64,000 bases of DNA. Origin: Thermoleophilia bacterium (GTDB lineage Bacteria > Actinomycetota > Thermoleophilia > Gaiellales > Gaiellaceae). The DNA is taken from the NCBI GenBank assembly GCA_025936995.1, contig JAICSH010000002.1, positions 1 to 64,000 of the forward strand, given 5' to 3'. Under the pieces are notes generated by a model. It ran no database searches, had not been told where the DNA came from, and saw only the letters and a program-made list of their open reading frames with translations. The position numbers were made by a program, and so were the translations under genes. Shown here in pieces: positions 1-7,673 of this stretch. Each line of letters begins with the position of its first letter. The first letter of the stretch is position 1.

Positions 1-914
1 GCCCGGACGTGCCCGACGTGTACGAGGTCCCGCGCGTCCTCGAGAGCGAGGGGCTCGACCGGCTCGTCGGCGAGCGGCTCGGTCTCGAGCTCGGCCGGCC
101 GGACCTGTCCGACTGGGACGAGCTGCTCGAGCGGATGCACAGCCGGCGCGACGTCGTCGAGATCGCGCTCGTCGGCAAGTACGTGAAGCTCCAGGACGCC
201 TATCTCTCCGTCCACGAGGCGCTCAAGCACGCGGGACTGGAGCACGGCTGCGCCGTTCGCGTGCGCTGGGTGGACGCAGAGGACATGTCCTACGACGAGA
301 CGGCCGAGCTGCTCGACACCGTCGACGGCGTGCTCGTGCCCGGCGGTTTCGGCTCGCGCGGCTGGGAGGGGAAGATCCTCGCCTGCCAGGTCGCGCGCGA
401 GCGCCGCATCCCGTACCTCGGGATCTGCCTCGGCATGCACGTCGCCGTGTCCGAGTTCGCGCGGCACGTGGTCGGCCTCGAGGGCGCGAACTCGACCGAG
501 ATGGATCCGGAGACGCCGTATCCGGTCATCGACCTGCTGCCGGAGCAGAAGGGCATCGAGGATCTCGGCGGCACGATGCGGCTCGGCGCACAGGCGGTGG
601 AGGTGGCCGACGGGACGCGGACGCGCGAGCTGTACGGCGACTCGACGATCCACGAGCGGCACAGGCACCGCTACGAGGTCAACAACGCGTATCGCGACCG
701 CCTCGTCGAGAGCGGCCTCGTGGTGAGCGGGACGTTCCAGGAGGGGCGGCTGGTCGAGATCGTCGAGCTGCAGGACCACCCGTGGTTCGTCGCGAGCCAG
801 TTCCATCCCGAGTTCAAGTCCCGCCCGACGCGAGCGGCGCCACTTTTCCGCGGCTTCGTCGGTGCAGCGCTCGACCGCGCACGTACGCGTGCGGGCGAGC
901 GCGTCGCGGTCTAG
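1..914 (+). CDS. pyrG: CTP synthase, C-terminal part (5' end outside window)
   Basis: CTP synthase makes CTP from UTP, ATP and glutamine in the cytoplasm. The reading frame is already open at the left edge (codon phase starts at base 3), so the synthetase domain is mostly missing. Visible is the end of that domain followed by a class I glutamine amidotransferase domain. The nucleophile-elbow motif GICLGMH puts the catalytic Cys near residue 140 of the visible part, and FHPEF supplies the catalytic His-x-Glu. The segment STEMDP is also typical of the family. About 300 of the usual 540 or so residues are present. The internal GTG at 9 is not a real start. Next gene begins 23 bp downstream with its own promoter signature. 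Confidence 0.95.
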   Translation, partial: PDVPDVYEVPRVLESEGLDRLVGERLGLELGRPDLSDWDELLERMHSRRDVVEIALVGKYVKLQDAYLSVHEALKHAGLEHGCAVRVRWVDAEDMSYDETAELLDTVDGVLVPGGFGSRGWEGKILACQVARERRIPYLGICLGMHVAVSEFARHVVGLEGANSTEMDPETPYPVIDLLPEQKGIEDLGGTMRLGAQAVEVADGTRTRELYGDSTIHERHRHRYEVNNAYRDRLVESGLVVSGTFQEGRLVEIVELQDHPWFVASQFHPEFKSRPTRAAPLFRGFVGAALDRARTRAGERVAV

Positions 915-925
915 CTCTTCGTCCG

Positions 926-931
926 TAGGAT
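926..931 (+). promoter_or_regulatory. candidate -10 element of a leaderless promoter (M20 peptidase)
   Basis: TAGGAT lies 6 nt before the GTG start at 938, with no Shine-Dalgarno sequence between. This is the spacing expected if the transcript starts at the start codon. See the finding on leaderless starts. Confidence 0.5.
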
Positions 932-937
932 CGGCAC

Positions 938-2020
938 GTGTCCGAGGCCGTCAACCTCTTCCTCGAGCTTGCGGCGATTTCGAGCCCGCCGGGCGAGGAA
1001 GACGCCGTGGCGGCCGTCGTCGTCCGCTACCTACGTGGGCTCGGGCTAGAGCCCGAGGAGGACGGCTTCGGCAACGTCTACGTGCGCCTCGAGCCGACTG
1101 CGGACGGGACGCCGCTCTTCTTCTGCGCCCATCTCGACACGGTGCCGCCGTCCGGCGAGCTCCGGCCGGTCATCGAGGACGGCGTGATCCGGAATGCCGG
1201 CGGCACGATCCTCGGCGGCGACAACAAGGCGGCCGTGGTGCAGATGCTCGAGGGTGCGCGCCATGTCCTCGCCGGAAGCCTCCCGCATGCCGGGATCGAG
1301 CTGCTGTTCACGCGGCAGGAGGAGATCGGGCTGTACGGCGCCGCGGCGTTCGACCACACGCGGCTGCGCGCCCGTCTCGGCTTCGTCTACGACCAGGAGG
1401 GGGCGATCGGCACGGTCATTCTCGGCGCGCCGTTCGCGCAAGGGCTCGAGATCGCCTTTCACGGACAGGCCGCGCACGCCGGGATGGCGCCCGAGGAAGG
1501 ACGGTCGGCGATCCAGGCGGCGGCGAAGGCGATCGCCGACTTCCGCCTCGGCCGCGTCGACGAGGTGACGACGGCGAACGTCGGGATCATCCGCGGCGGC
1601 ACGGCGGGCAACATCGTCCCCGACTCCTGCTCCTTCGTCGCCGAAGCCCGCTCGCATGACGAGGGCAAACTCGGCGATCTCGTGCAGGAGATGCTCGACT
1701 CGTGCGCGTTCGCGGCCAGCGAGACCGAGTGCGAGTTGCAGAGCGAGCTGCGCAAGAGCTACCGGGGCTACCGCTTCGCCAAGAGCGACGACGTGATCCG
1801 GCTCGCGGCGGCCGCGCTCACGACCTGTGGCCAAGAGGTCCGGTACGCCCTCTCCGGCGGGGCGGCCGACGCCAACGTCTTCAACGAGCGAGGTCTTGCG
1901 TGCGTCAACCTCACGAGCGGCGTGCACGACTTCCACAGCCCCAACGAGCGGATCGCGGTCGAGGATCTCGAGGCGATGGTGGACGTGACCGTTGCGCTCG
2001 TGGAGGCCGCCCGGGAGTGA
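938..2020 (+). CDS. M20 family metallopeptidase (peptidase T-like)
   Basis: 360-residue cytoplasmic zinc aminopeptidase of the M20/M25/M40 family, resembling PepT/YqjE-type di- or tripeptidases. Metal and catalytic motifs appear in order: AHLDTVPP (His and Asp), GGDNKAA (bridging Asp), TRQEEIG (general-base Glu pair), YDQEG, then the dimerisation-domain HGQAAHAG, and a C-terminal GVHDFHSPNE His ligand. Length is normal for the family. The GTG start follows a -10-like hexamer and no ribosome site. The stop overlaps the NUDIX gene start by 4 bp, so the two are co-translated. Exact substrate is not readable from the sequence. Confidence 0.9.
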   Translation: MSEAVNLFLELAAISSPPGEEDAVAAVVVRYLRGLGLEPEEDGFGNVYVRLEPTADGTPLFFCAHLDTVPPSGELRPVIEDGVIRNAGGTILGGDNKAAVVQMLEGARHVLAGSLPHAGIELLFTRQEEIGLYGAAAFDHTRLRARLGFVYDQEGAIGTVILGAPFAQGLEIAFHGQAAHAGMAPEEGRSAIQAAAKAIADFRLGRVDEVTTANVGIIRGGTAGNIVPDSCSFVAEARSHDEGKLGDLVQEMLDSCAFAASETECELQSELRKSYRGYRFAKSDDVIRLAAAALTTCGQEVRYALSGGAADANVFNERGLACVNLTSGVHDFHSPNERIAVEDLEAMVDVTVALVEAARE

Positions 2021-2523
2021 CCTTCGAGCCCGACTCGGCGCGACGCGTGTACGAAGGAGCGTTGCTCGGCCTCACGGTCGAGCAGTGGGGCGAGCACGCG
2101 CGTGAGATCGTCGAGCATCCAGGCGCGGTGGCGGTCGTGGCGGTTGACGCCGAGGGGTTCGTCACGCTGGTGCGGCAGTTGCGCGAGCCGGCTCGGAACC
2201 GCTTGCTCGAGCTGCCGGCTGGGACGGCCGAGCCGGGAGAGGATCCGCTCACGACCGCGAAGCGGGAGCTGCAGGAGGAGTGCGGCCTGCACGGCGGCGA
2301 GTGGCGCGAGCTGGCGGCGTTCTGGACGACGCCGGGGTTCTGCCGCGAGCGGATGCATGTGTTCGCGGCCGAGGGCGTCGAGCGGGGCGAATCCGCGCCG
2401 GCCGCCGACGAGGAGCTCGAGCTGGTTCGCTGGCCGATCGCCGAGGTCGATGCGCGGCTGGGGGAGATCGAGGACGCCAAGACGCTCGCCGGGCTCCTGC
2501 TCTACCTCAGAACGCGCCGGTAG
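2017..2523 (+). CDS. NUDIX hydrolase (ADP-ribose pyrophosphatase-like)
   Basis: 168 residues. A complete NUDIX box is present: Gly, five residues, Glu, seven residues, then RELQEECGL, matching Gx5Ex7REUxEExGU. The family cleaves nucleoside diphosphates linked to another moiety; the N-terminal fold and the position of the box fit ADP-ribose pyrophosphatases. The GTG start at 2017 overlaps the TGA of the M20 peptidase (GTGA), indicating translational coupling. A longer reading frame runs upstream but is only the shadow of the peptidase gene. Confidence 0.88.
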   Translation: MTFEPDSARRVYEGALLGLTVEQWGEHAREIVEHPGAVAVVAVDAEGFVTLVRQLREPARNRLLELPAGTAEPGEDPLTTAKRELQEECGLHGGEWRELAAFWTTPGFCRERMHVFAAEGVERGESAPAADEELELVRWPIAEVDARLGEIEDAKTLAGLLLYLRTRR

Positions 2524-2708
2524 CGCGGAGATCCGCCGGCAGGGCGGCTCTTGCCACACCCCCGCCCAAGGGTGGGGAGTCGTCCCTCCGCCCTCGCAAC
2601 CGACGATATCGCCGAAACCGTGCCGAGAGGTTCCTTTCGGGTCGCGAATGGCCTGCGTTTCGCTCACGGCTTCGTGTCGCGCTCCAGGCGAGATAGTGTC
2701 TCCGGGCT
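2524..2708. other. 185-bp intergenic region with a weak hairpin
   Basis: No convincing gene. A 7-bp GC stem (CCCCGCC/GGTGGGG, one G-T pair, 2560-2577) follows the NUDIX gene but has no T tract, so it is only a weak terminator candidate. TAGTGT at 2694-2699 lies 9 nt before the ald start and may be its -10 element. Confidence 0.3.
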
Positions 2709-3833
2709 TTGAGAATCGGCGTTGCGAAAGAGATCAAGACGGACGAGTACCGCGTGGCACTTACGCCTGCGGGCGCTCGCGAGCTGATCCAGCGCGGTCA
2801 CGAGGTCCTCGTCGAGACGGGCGCGGGAGAGGGAAGCGCGTTCCCCGACGAGCAATACGAGCGCGCCGGCGCACGGATCGTCTCGGTCGACGATGCCTGG
2901 GGCGCGACCGACCTCGTCCTCAAGGTCAAGGAGCCGATAGAGCCCGAGTACTCGCGGCTACGGGAGGGGCTCGTGCTCTTCACGTACCTCCACATCGCCG
3001 CCGACGAGCCGCTCACGCGGGCGCTCGTGGACAGCGGGATCACGGCCGTTGCGTACGAGACGGTCGAGACCGGGGATCACCGGCTGCCCCTGCTCGCGCC
3101 GATGAGCGAGATCGCCGGAAGGCTCGCGCCGCAGGCCGCGGCTCACTTCCTCGAGAAACCGCTGGGGGGCCGCGGCGTGCTCCTCGCCGGCACCCCCGGT
3201 GTCCAGCCCGGCCACGTGGTCGTACTCGGCGGCGGCATCGTCGGCTACAACGCCGCCATCATCGCGCTCGGCCTCGGGGCCCGCGTCACGCTGCTCGAGC
3301 GGTCGATCGACCGCATGCGGCACCTCGACGAGATCCTTTCCGGCCGCGTGTCGCTGCTCATGTCGTCGAGCCTCGAGGTCGAGCAGTCGATCGCGCACGC
3401 AGACGTGGTCATCGGGGCGGTTCTCATCCCGGGAGCGCGCGCTCCCAAGCTCATCAGCCGGGAGATGCTCTCCGAGATGCAGCCCGGCGCCGTGATCGTC
3501 GACGTGGCCATCGACCAGGGCGGCTGCATCGAGACGGCGCACCCGACCACGCACTCGGACCCGGTCTACGAGGTCGACGGCATCATCCACTACTGCGTCG
3601 CGAACATGCCCGGCGGCGTGCCGGTGACCTCCACGAAGTCGCTCACGAACGCCACGTTGCCGTACGTCGAGGCGATCGCCGACCACGGACTCGCCGACGC
3701 CGTGGCACGCGACCCGTCACTGGGCCGCGGCGTCAACGTCCTCGACGGCAAGATCACGCACGAAGCCGTCGCCGACGCACACGGCCTCGACTACACGCGG
3801 CTCGCGGATGTCTTGCCGCTCGCGCCGGTCTAG
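2709..3833 (+). CDS. ald: alanine dehydrogenase
   Basis: 374 residues, the normal length. Catalyses reversible NAD-dependent deamination of L-alanine to pyruvate and ammonia. The N-terminal substrate domain contains the conserved DEYRVALTP, LKVKEP (catalytic Lys) and YLHIAAD (catalytic His) stretches. The Rossmann NAD site is GGGIVGYNAA. The active-site Asp region VDVAIDQGG and the C-terminal NMPGGVP signature are intact. The start is TTG at 2709, where the family's usual MRIGVPKE-like N-terminus begins (here MRIGVAKEIK). A TAGTGT hexamer lies 9 nt upstream. Confidence 0.96.
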   Translation: MRIGVAKEIKTDEYRVALTPAGARELIQRGHEVLVETGAGEGSAFPDEQYERAGARIVSVDDAWGATDLVLKVKEPIEPEYSRLREGLVLFTYLHIAADEPLTRALVDSGITAVAYETVETGDHRLPLLAPMSEIAGRLAPQAAAHFLEKPLGGRGVLLAGTPGVQPGHVVVLGGGIVGYNAAIIALGLGARVTLLERSIDRMRHLDEILSGRVSLLMSSSLEVEQSIAHADVVIGAVLIPGARAPKLISREMLSEMQPGAVIVDVAIDQGGCIETAHPTTHSDPVYEVDGIIHYCVANMPGGVPVTSTKSLTNATLPYVEAIADHGLADAVARDPSLGRGVNVLDGKITHEAVADAHGLDYTRLADVLPLAPV

Positions 3834-3961
3834 CTGCGCGCCGAATCGCCGGTCTTGCGCGTCGGCGTGAGGCGGACGACGATCCACGTCACGCCGGCCG
3901 CGACCCCGACGACCGCAAGGACGTAGACGACGAACGCGAGGAGGCCGAGAGCGGTCGACAC
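3830..3961 (-). CDS. small single-pass membrane protein (43 aa)
   Basis: A 43-residue frame starting at GTG (complement of 3959-3961) encodes MSTALGLLAFVVYVLAVVGV followed by AAGVTWIVVRLTP and a basic tail TRKTGDSARS. It is essentially one hydrophobic helix with a positively charged C-terminus. On the minus strand AGGGAG precedes the start by 3 nt. It lies between ald (stops overlap by 3 bp, convergent) and deoB (divergent, 20 bp away). No family recognised. The hydrophobic, in-frame design and ribosome site support a real gene, but there is no homology evidence. Confidence 0.5.
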   Translation of the reverse strand: MSTALGLLAFVVYVLAVVGVAAGVTWIVVRLTPTRKTGDSARS

Positions 3962-3969
3962 GGGCTCCC

Positions 3970-3975
3970 TAGAAT
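3970..3975 (+). promoter_or_regulatory. candidate -10 element, leaderless deoB
   Basis: TAGAAT lies exactly 6 nt before the deoB ATG at 3982; no Shine-Dalgarno sequence is present. Confidence 0.5.
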
Positions 3976-3981
3976 AGCCCG

Positions 3982-5148
3982 ATGCCCAGGGCGTGCGTCA
4001 TCGTGCTCGATGCGGTCGGAGCCGGCGAGCTTCCGGATGCCGAGCAATACGGTGACGAGGGATCGGACACGCTCGGCAACATCGCGCGCGCCGTCGGCGG
4101 CCTGGATCTGCCGAGCCTCGAAGCGCTCGGGCTCGGCAACGTGGAGCCGCTCGAGGGGTGCCCGCCCCAGCCGGGGGCGCCGGCGGTCGCCGGCCGGCTG
4201 ATCGAGCGCTCGAAGGGCAAGGACACGACGACCGGCCACTGGGAGCACATGGGGATCGTCACCTCTCAGGCGTTCCCGACGTATCCGCATGGATTCCCGC
4301 ACGACGTGATCGACCCGTTCATGCACCGCACGGGACGCGGCGTGATCGGCAACAAGGCGGCCTCGGGGACGGAGATCATCCAGGAGCTCGGGGAGGAGCA
4401 CCAGCGGACGGGGAAGTGGATCGTCTACACGTCGGCGGACTCCGTCTTCCAGATCGCCGCCCACGAGGACACGGTCCCGCTCGACGAGCTTTACGACGCC
4501 TGCCGGGCGGCGCGCGAGATCCTGACCGGAAAGCACGCGGTCGGGCGTGTCATCGCGCGGCCCTTCACCGGCGAGCCGGACAACTACGTGCGGACGCCGA
4601 ACCGGCACGACTTCTCGCTCGAGCCCCGGCGCCCGAACTACCTGACGCTGATCCGCGAGGCCGGGCAGAAGGTCTACGGCGTCGGCAAGATCGGCGACAT
4701 CTTCGCGGGCCAGGACATCGACGATTCGCTGCCCACGAAGTCGAACATCGAGGGGATCCAGCAGACCGAGCGCCTGCTTCGCGAGCTCGACGACGGCTTC
4801 GTCTTCGTCAACCTCGTCGAGACGGACATGCTCTGGGGCCACCGGAACGACCCGGTCAACTTCCACCGCTGCCTGCAGGACTTCGACTACCGCCTGCCCG
4901 ATCTGCTCGACGCGCTTCGGCCGGGCGACCTCCTCGTGATCACGTCCGATCACGGGTGCGACCCGACGACCCCGTCGACCGACCACTCCCGCGAGCATGG
5001 GCTCCTGCTCGCGTACGTCGAAGGGCGGAACGCATCCGGCCGGATCCACGAGGGCGAGTTCGCGGACGTGGGGGCCACCGTGAACGCCTGGCTGGGCGGA
5101 AAGGCTCCCTCGCGCGGCATTCCGGGCCAGCCCGTCGTGACGCCCTAG
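3982..5148 (+). CDS. deoB: phosphopentomutase
   Basis: 388 residues; interconverts ribose 1-phosphate/deoxyribose 1-phosphate and the 5-phosphates in nucleoside salvage. Belongs to the alkaline phosphatase superfamily. The N-terminal metal motif VLDAVGAGELPDA, the GSDTLGNIAR stretch with the phospho-acceptor Thr, and the C-terminal metal cluster SDHGCDPT...TDHSREH are all intact. Also typical are TTGHWEHMG and VYGVGKIGDIF. It stands alone between a small membrane protein and mutM, each apparently with its own promoter. Confidence 0.96.
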   Translation: MPRACVIVLDAVGAGELPDAEQYGDEGSDTLGNIARAVGGLDLPSLEALGLGNVEPLEGCPPQPGAPAVAGRLIERSKGKDTTTGHWEHMGIVTSQAFPTYPHGFPHDVIDPFMHRTGRGVIGNKAASGTEIIQELGEEHQRTGKWIVYTSADSVFQIAAHEDTVPLDELYDACRAAREILTGKHAVGRVIARPFTGEPDNYVRTPNRHDFSLEPRRPNYLTLIREAGQKVYGVGKIGDIFAGQDIDDSLPTKSNIEGIQQTERLLRELDDGFVFVNLVETDMLWGHRNDPVNFHRCLQDFDYRLPDLLDALRPGDLLVITSDHGCDPTTPSTDHSREHGLLLAYVEGRNASGRIHEGEFADVGATVNAWLGGKAPSRGIPGQPVVTP

Positions 5149-5176
5149 GGCGCTCGGCAAGCCACAGCCGCAGGGC

Positions 5177-5182
5177 TAGGCT
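5177..5182 (+). promoter_or_regulatory. candidate -10 element, leaderless mutM
   Basis: TAGGCT lies 6 nt before the mutM ATG at 5189; no Shine-Dalgarno sequence is present. Confidence 0.5.
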
Positions 5183-5188
5183 GACCCC

Positions 5189-6082
5189 ATGCCGGAGCTG
5201 CCGGAGGTCGAAAGCGTCCGCAGGCAGCTCGAGCCTGTCCTCGTCGGCCGTCGATTCGATCGCGTGCGCATCGACGACGCGCGTCTCGTCCGTCCGTACG
5301 ACCCGGCCGAGGTTGCGGCTGAGCTCGCAGGCGAGCCCGTGGCGGCTGTCGACCGGCGCGGCAAATATCTCGTTGTTCGGTTCGAGAGCGGTCGGGTTCT
5401 CCTGATCCACCTCCGGATGACGGGGAGCCTGCTGCATGCGCCGAGCGGTTCGCTCCAAGACGACCCGCACCGCCGCGCCGTTGTCACGTTAGACGACGGA
5501 TCGGACGTTGCGTATCGGGACGTCCGGCGGTTCGGCACCTGGCTCCTGCTCGAGCCCGGCGAAGCGGGGCCGTACCTCGACGAGCGGGTCGGCGACGAGC
5601 CGCTCGACGCGCTCTTCACGACAGCCCGGCTCGGCGAGCGCCTCGCGGGCCGCAGGACATCGCTCAAGGCCGCGCTCCTCGACCAGCGCACGCTGGCCGG
5701 GATAGGGAACATCTACGCCGACGAGGCGCTCTGGCGGGCTCGGCTCAGTCCGCTCCGCGCCGCATCGGGCCTCGACCGGGCGGAACTGCGGCGACTCCAC
5801 CGCGCCATCCGGGCTGCCCTGGAACACGGTCTTGCCCGGCAGGGATCGACACTGCGCGACTATCGGCTCCCGGACGGCAGCGGAGGCTCGATGCAGGACG
5901 AGTTCCGCGTCTACGGCCGCCGCGACGAGCCGTGCGACCGCTGCGGCACGCCCATCGCGCGCACGCAGGTCGCGGGCCGCACGACGTGGTACTGCCCCAT
6001 TTGCCAGCCCGCGGAGCGGCCTCAGGCCGCGAGCAGCTCGTCGAGGCGACCCTCCCGGTCGAGCCGCCACAGCTCCGTGTAG
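5189..6082 (+). CDS. mutM: formamidopyrimidine-DNA glycosylase (Fpg/MutM)
   Basis: Base-excision repair enzyme that removes 8-oxoguanine and formamidopyrimidines and cleaves the abasic site. The N-terminus MPELPEVE supplies the catalytic Pro2 and Glu3. DRRGKYLVV has the conserved Lys, and GIGNIYADEAL is the helix-two-turn-helix region. A CxxC...CxxC zinc finger (CDRC...CPIC) closes the conserved part. The frame then runs about 24 further Ser/Arg-rich residues and overlaps the 3' end of the convergent glutaredoxin gene by 61 bp. That tail is probably unstructured. Confidence 0.95.
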   Translation: MPELPEVESVRRQLEPVLVGRRFDRVRIDDARLVRPYDPAEVAAELAGEPVAAVDRRGKYLVVRFESGRVLLIHLRMTGSLLHAPSGSLQDDPHRRAVVTLDDGSDVAYRDVRRFGTWLLLEPGEAGPYLDERVGDEPLDALFTTARLGERLAGRRTSLKAALLDQRTLAGIGNIYADEALWRARLSPLRAASGLDRAELRRLHRAIRAALEHGLARQGSTLRDYRLPDGSGGSMQDEFRVYGRRDEPCDRCGTPIARTQVAGRTTWYCPICQPAERPQAASSSSRRPSRSSRHSSV

Positions 6083-6276
6083 CCGCCGATCGGCCGGTCG
6101 TCGACGAGGATCTGAGGCACGGTCCAGCCGCCGGTCGCCTCGTACACGGTCTGCCGGAACGCCGGGTCGTCGTCGAGGGAGATCTCCTCGTACGCCAGCC
6201 CGCGGGAATCCAGGAGCACCTTCGCGCGCACGCAGAAGCCGCACCAGCGCGTCGTGTACATCCGGATCCTCGGCAT
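6022..6276 (-). CDS. glutaredoxin / mycoredoxin-like protein
   Basis: 84-residue thioredoxin-fold oxidoreductase. The active site is CGFC at residues 12-15 (within YTTRWCGFC). TVPQI carries the cis-proline, and GGYTEL is the GSH/mycothiol-contacting region. Length and motifs fit class I glutaredoxins; in actinobacteria the partner thiol would be mycothiol or similar, which the sequence alone cannot decide. Its 3' end overlaps mutM by 61 bp in convergent orientation. Confidence 0.88.
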   Translation of the reverse strand: MPRIRMYTTRWCGFCVRAKVLLDSRGLAYEEISLDDDPAFRQTVYEATGGWTVPQILVDDRPIGGYTELWRLDREGRLDELLAA

Positions 6277-6328
6277 TCTCGGTTACAACGCAGAAACGCG
6301 CGTGTCCGTTCCCGCCCGACGCCGTCCC

Positions 6329-6334
6329 TAGACT
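6329..6334 (+). promoter_or_regulatory. candidate -10 element, leaderless recO
   Basis: TAGACT lies 8 nt before the recO ATG at 6343. The intervening GGAAGGG could alternatively act as a short, too-close ribosome site. Confidence 0.45.
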
Positions 6335-6342
6335 GGAAGGGC

Positions 6343-7092
6343 ATGGCCGGACGGGCGTACAGCACCGAAGCCGTCGTGCTTCGGTCGATGCGGCTCGGAG
6401 AAGCCGATCGCGTCCTCCACCTCTACACCGAGGCGCACGGTCGCGTCGGCGTGGTGGCGAAGGGCGTGCGGAAGACGATGTCGCGGTTCGGGGCCCGGCT
6501 CGAGCCGCTCTCGCACGTCGATCTCGTTCTCCATCGCGGGCGCGGCGAGCTCGAGACCGTGACGGCGGCGCAGCTCGTGCGGTCGCACAGGGCGGCGCGA
6601 GAGGACTACTACCGCTTCTCGATCGGGATGATCGGGGCAGAGGCGATGCTCCGCCTGTTCAGCGAAGAGGAGGCGAACGAGCGCGCGTTCACCGCATTGA
6701 CGCGCTTCCTCGACCTCCTCGACGACGCACCGCACGCCGCCGGCCGGCCGAGCCTCGACCCGCTGGGGCTCGCGTTCCAGCTCAAGCTGCTCTGGCTGGC
6801 GGGGTATCTCCCGCACGTCCAGGCCTGCGCCGAGTGCGGTGAAGAGGAGGAGACACTCGTCGGTTATTCGACGCGCGCCGGCGGCGCCGTCTGCGCTCGG
6901 TGCGCGCCGGCCACCGAGGCGCTTGCGCTGGCCCCGGAGAGCATCGCCGGCATCGAGACGCTCCTGGCCCGGCCGCTCGCGGACGCTCAAAGCCTCGGCC
7001 TGGGCGAACGCGCGGGGCGGGATGCTTTGCGTGTCGTCACCGCCTCGTACGAGTACCACGGCGGCTTCCGGATGCGGACGCTCAGCGTCTAG
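6343..7092 (+). CDS. recO: DNA repair protein RecO
   Basis: 249 residues, normal length. RecO helps RecR load RecA on SSB-coated single-stranded DNA in gap repair. The N-terminal OB fold begins with the typical STEAVVLRSMRLGEADRVL. The C-terminal helical domain holds a CxxC (CAEC) and a CxxC (CARC) zinc finger. ATG at 6343 is chosen because the conserved domain starts right after it; a longer open frame upstream is a shadow of mutM. The stop overlaps the convergent lipoprotein gene by 3 bp. Confidence 0.94.
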   Translation: MAGRAYSTEAVVLRSMRLGEADRVLHLYTEAHGRVGVVAKGVRKTMSRFGARLEPLSHVDLVLHRGRGELETVTAAQLVRSHRAAREDYYRFSIGMIGAEAMLRLFSEEEANERAFTALTRFLDLLDDAPHAAGRPSLDPLGLAFQLKLLWLAGYLPHVQACAECGEEEETLVGYSTRAGGAVCARCAPATEALALAPESIAGIETLLARPLADAQSLGLGERAGRDALRVVTASYEYHGGFRMRTLSV

Positions 7093-7673
7093 CCGGCGTA
7101 GCCGAACGCCTCGAAGTCGAGCGAGCCTTGCTGGCAGACGCTGGTCGGGGGCCTGATCGGGGCATCGAACACTCCGCCGCCGCTCGTCGTCACCTGCAGC
7201 GTGTGCGCCTCCGGCTGGCAGGCTCCGGACTGCGAGTCGCCGTCACCGGCGATGTCGGGCGAGAAGCGTGCGTCGGCAACCGCGGACGCGCCGGGTTCGA
7301 GCACGATCTGGCGCGCTCCTCCCGAAGCCGTGACGCGGGTCGGCAGCGCCGCTCCGGAGACGCCCAGCAGGAGCGCGCGGGGTGCGCCGCGCACCGAACA
7401 CCGGCCATGGGACGTGTTCTTCACCGTGAGCGCGTATGCGATCTGACCCGCGCCGGCGCTGCCGGGGACGAGCGCGAACGTGCCCGTGAGCTGAAGACCC
7501 GTGCACGGCTTCGCCGACGCCGAGGATCCGGTCGTGGTGACGGTCCGCGTCGTGGTGACCGTGTGGGTCTGGACGACGGTGGTCGCCTTCGAGCTTCCGC
7601 CGAGCCCGCAGCCCGCGGCGGTCAGCCCGACCGCGGCGACGACCAGTCCTGCTCCAGCGCGTCGTCCAGCCAT
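7089..7673 (-). CDS. DUF4232 lipoprotein
   Basis: 194 residues. The N-terminus has a lipoprotein signal peptide ending in LTAAGC, so the mature protein is predicted to be lipid-anchored outside the membrane. A Thr/Val-rich linker follows, then a domain with the DUF4232 pattern (paired Cys, LTGTFALVPGSAGAGQI, VKNTS, CSVRGAP). Function of the family is unknown. The start at 7673 is fixed by a perfect GGAGGAG site 7 nt upstream, although it lies inside the last 52 bp of glyS, which suggests co-transcription with glyS. Confidence 0.85.
   Translation of the reverse strand: MAGRRAGAGLVVAAVGLTAAGCGLGGSSKATTVVQTHTVTTTRTVTTTGSSASAKPCTGLQLTGTFALVPGSAGAGQIAYALTVKNTSHGRCSVRGAPRALLLGVSGAALPTRVTASGGARQIVLEPGASAVADARFSPDIAGDGDSQSGACQPEAHTLQVTTSGGGVFDAPIRPPTSVCQQGSLDFEAFGYAG

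Noticed and set aside
2560..2577. Rho-independent terminator after the NUDIX gene
   Set aside because: Short stem with a G-T pair and no T tract.
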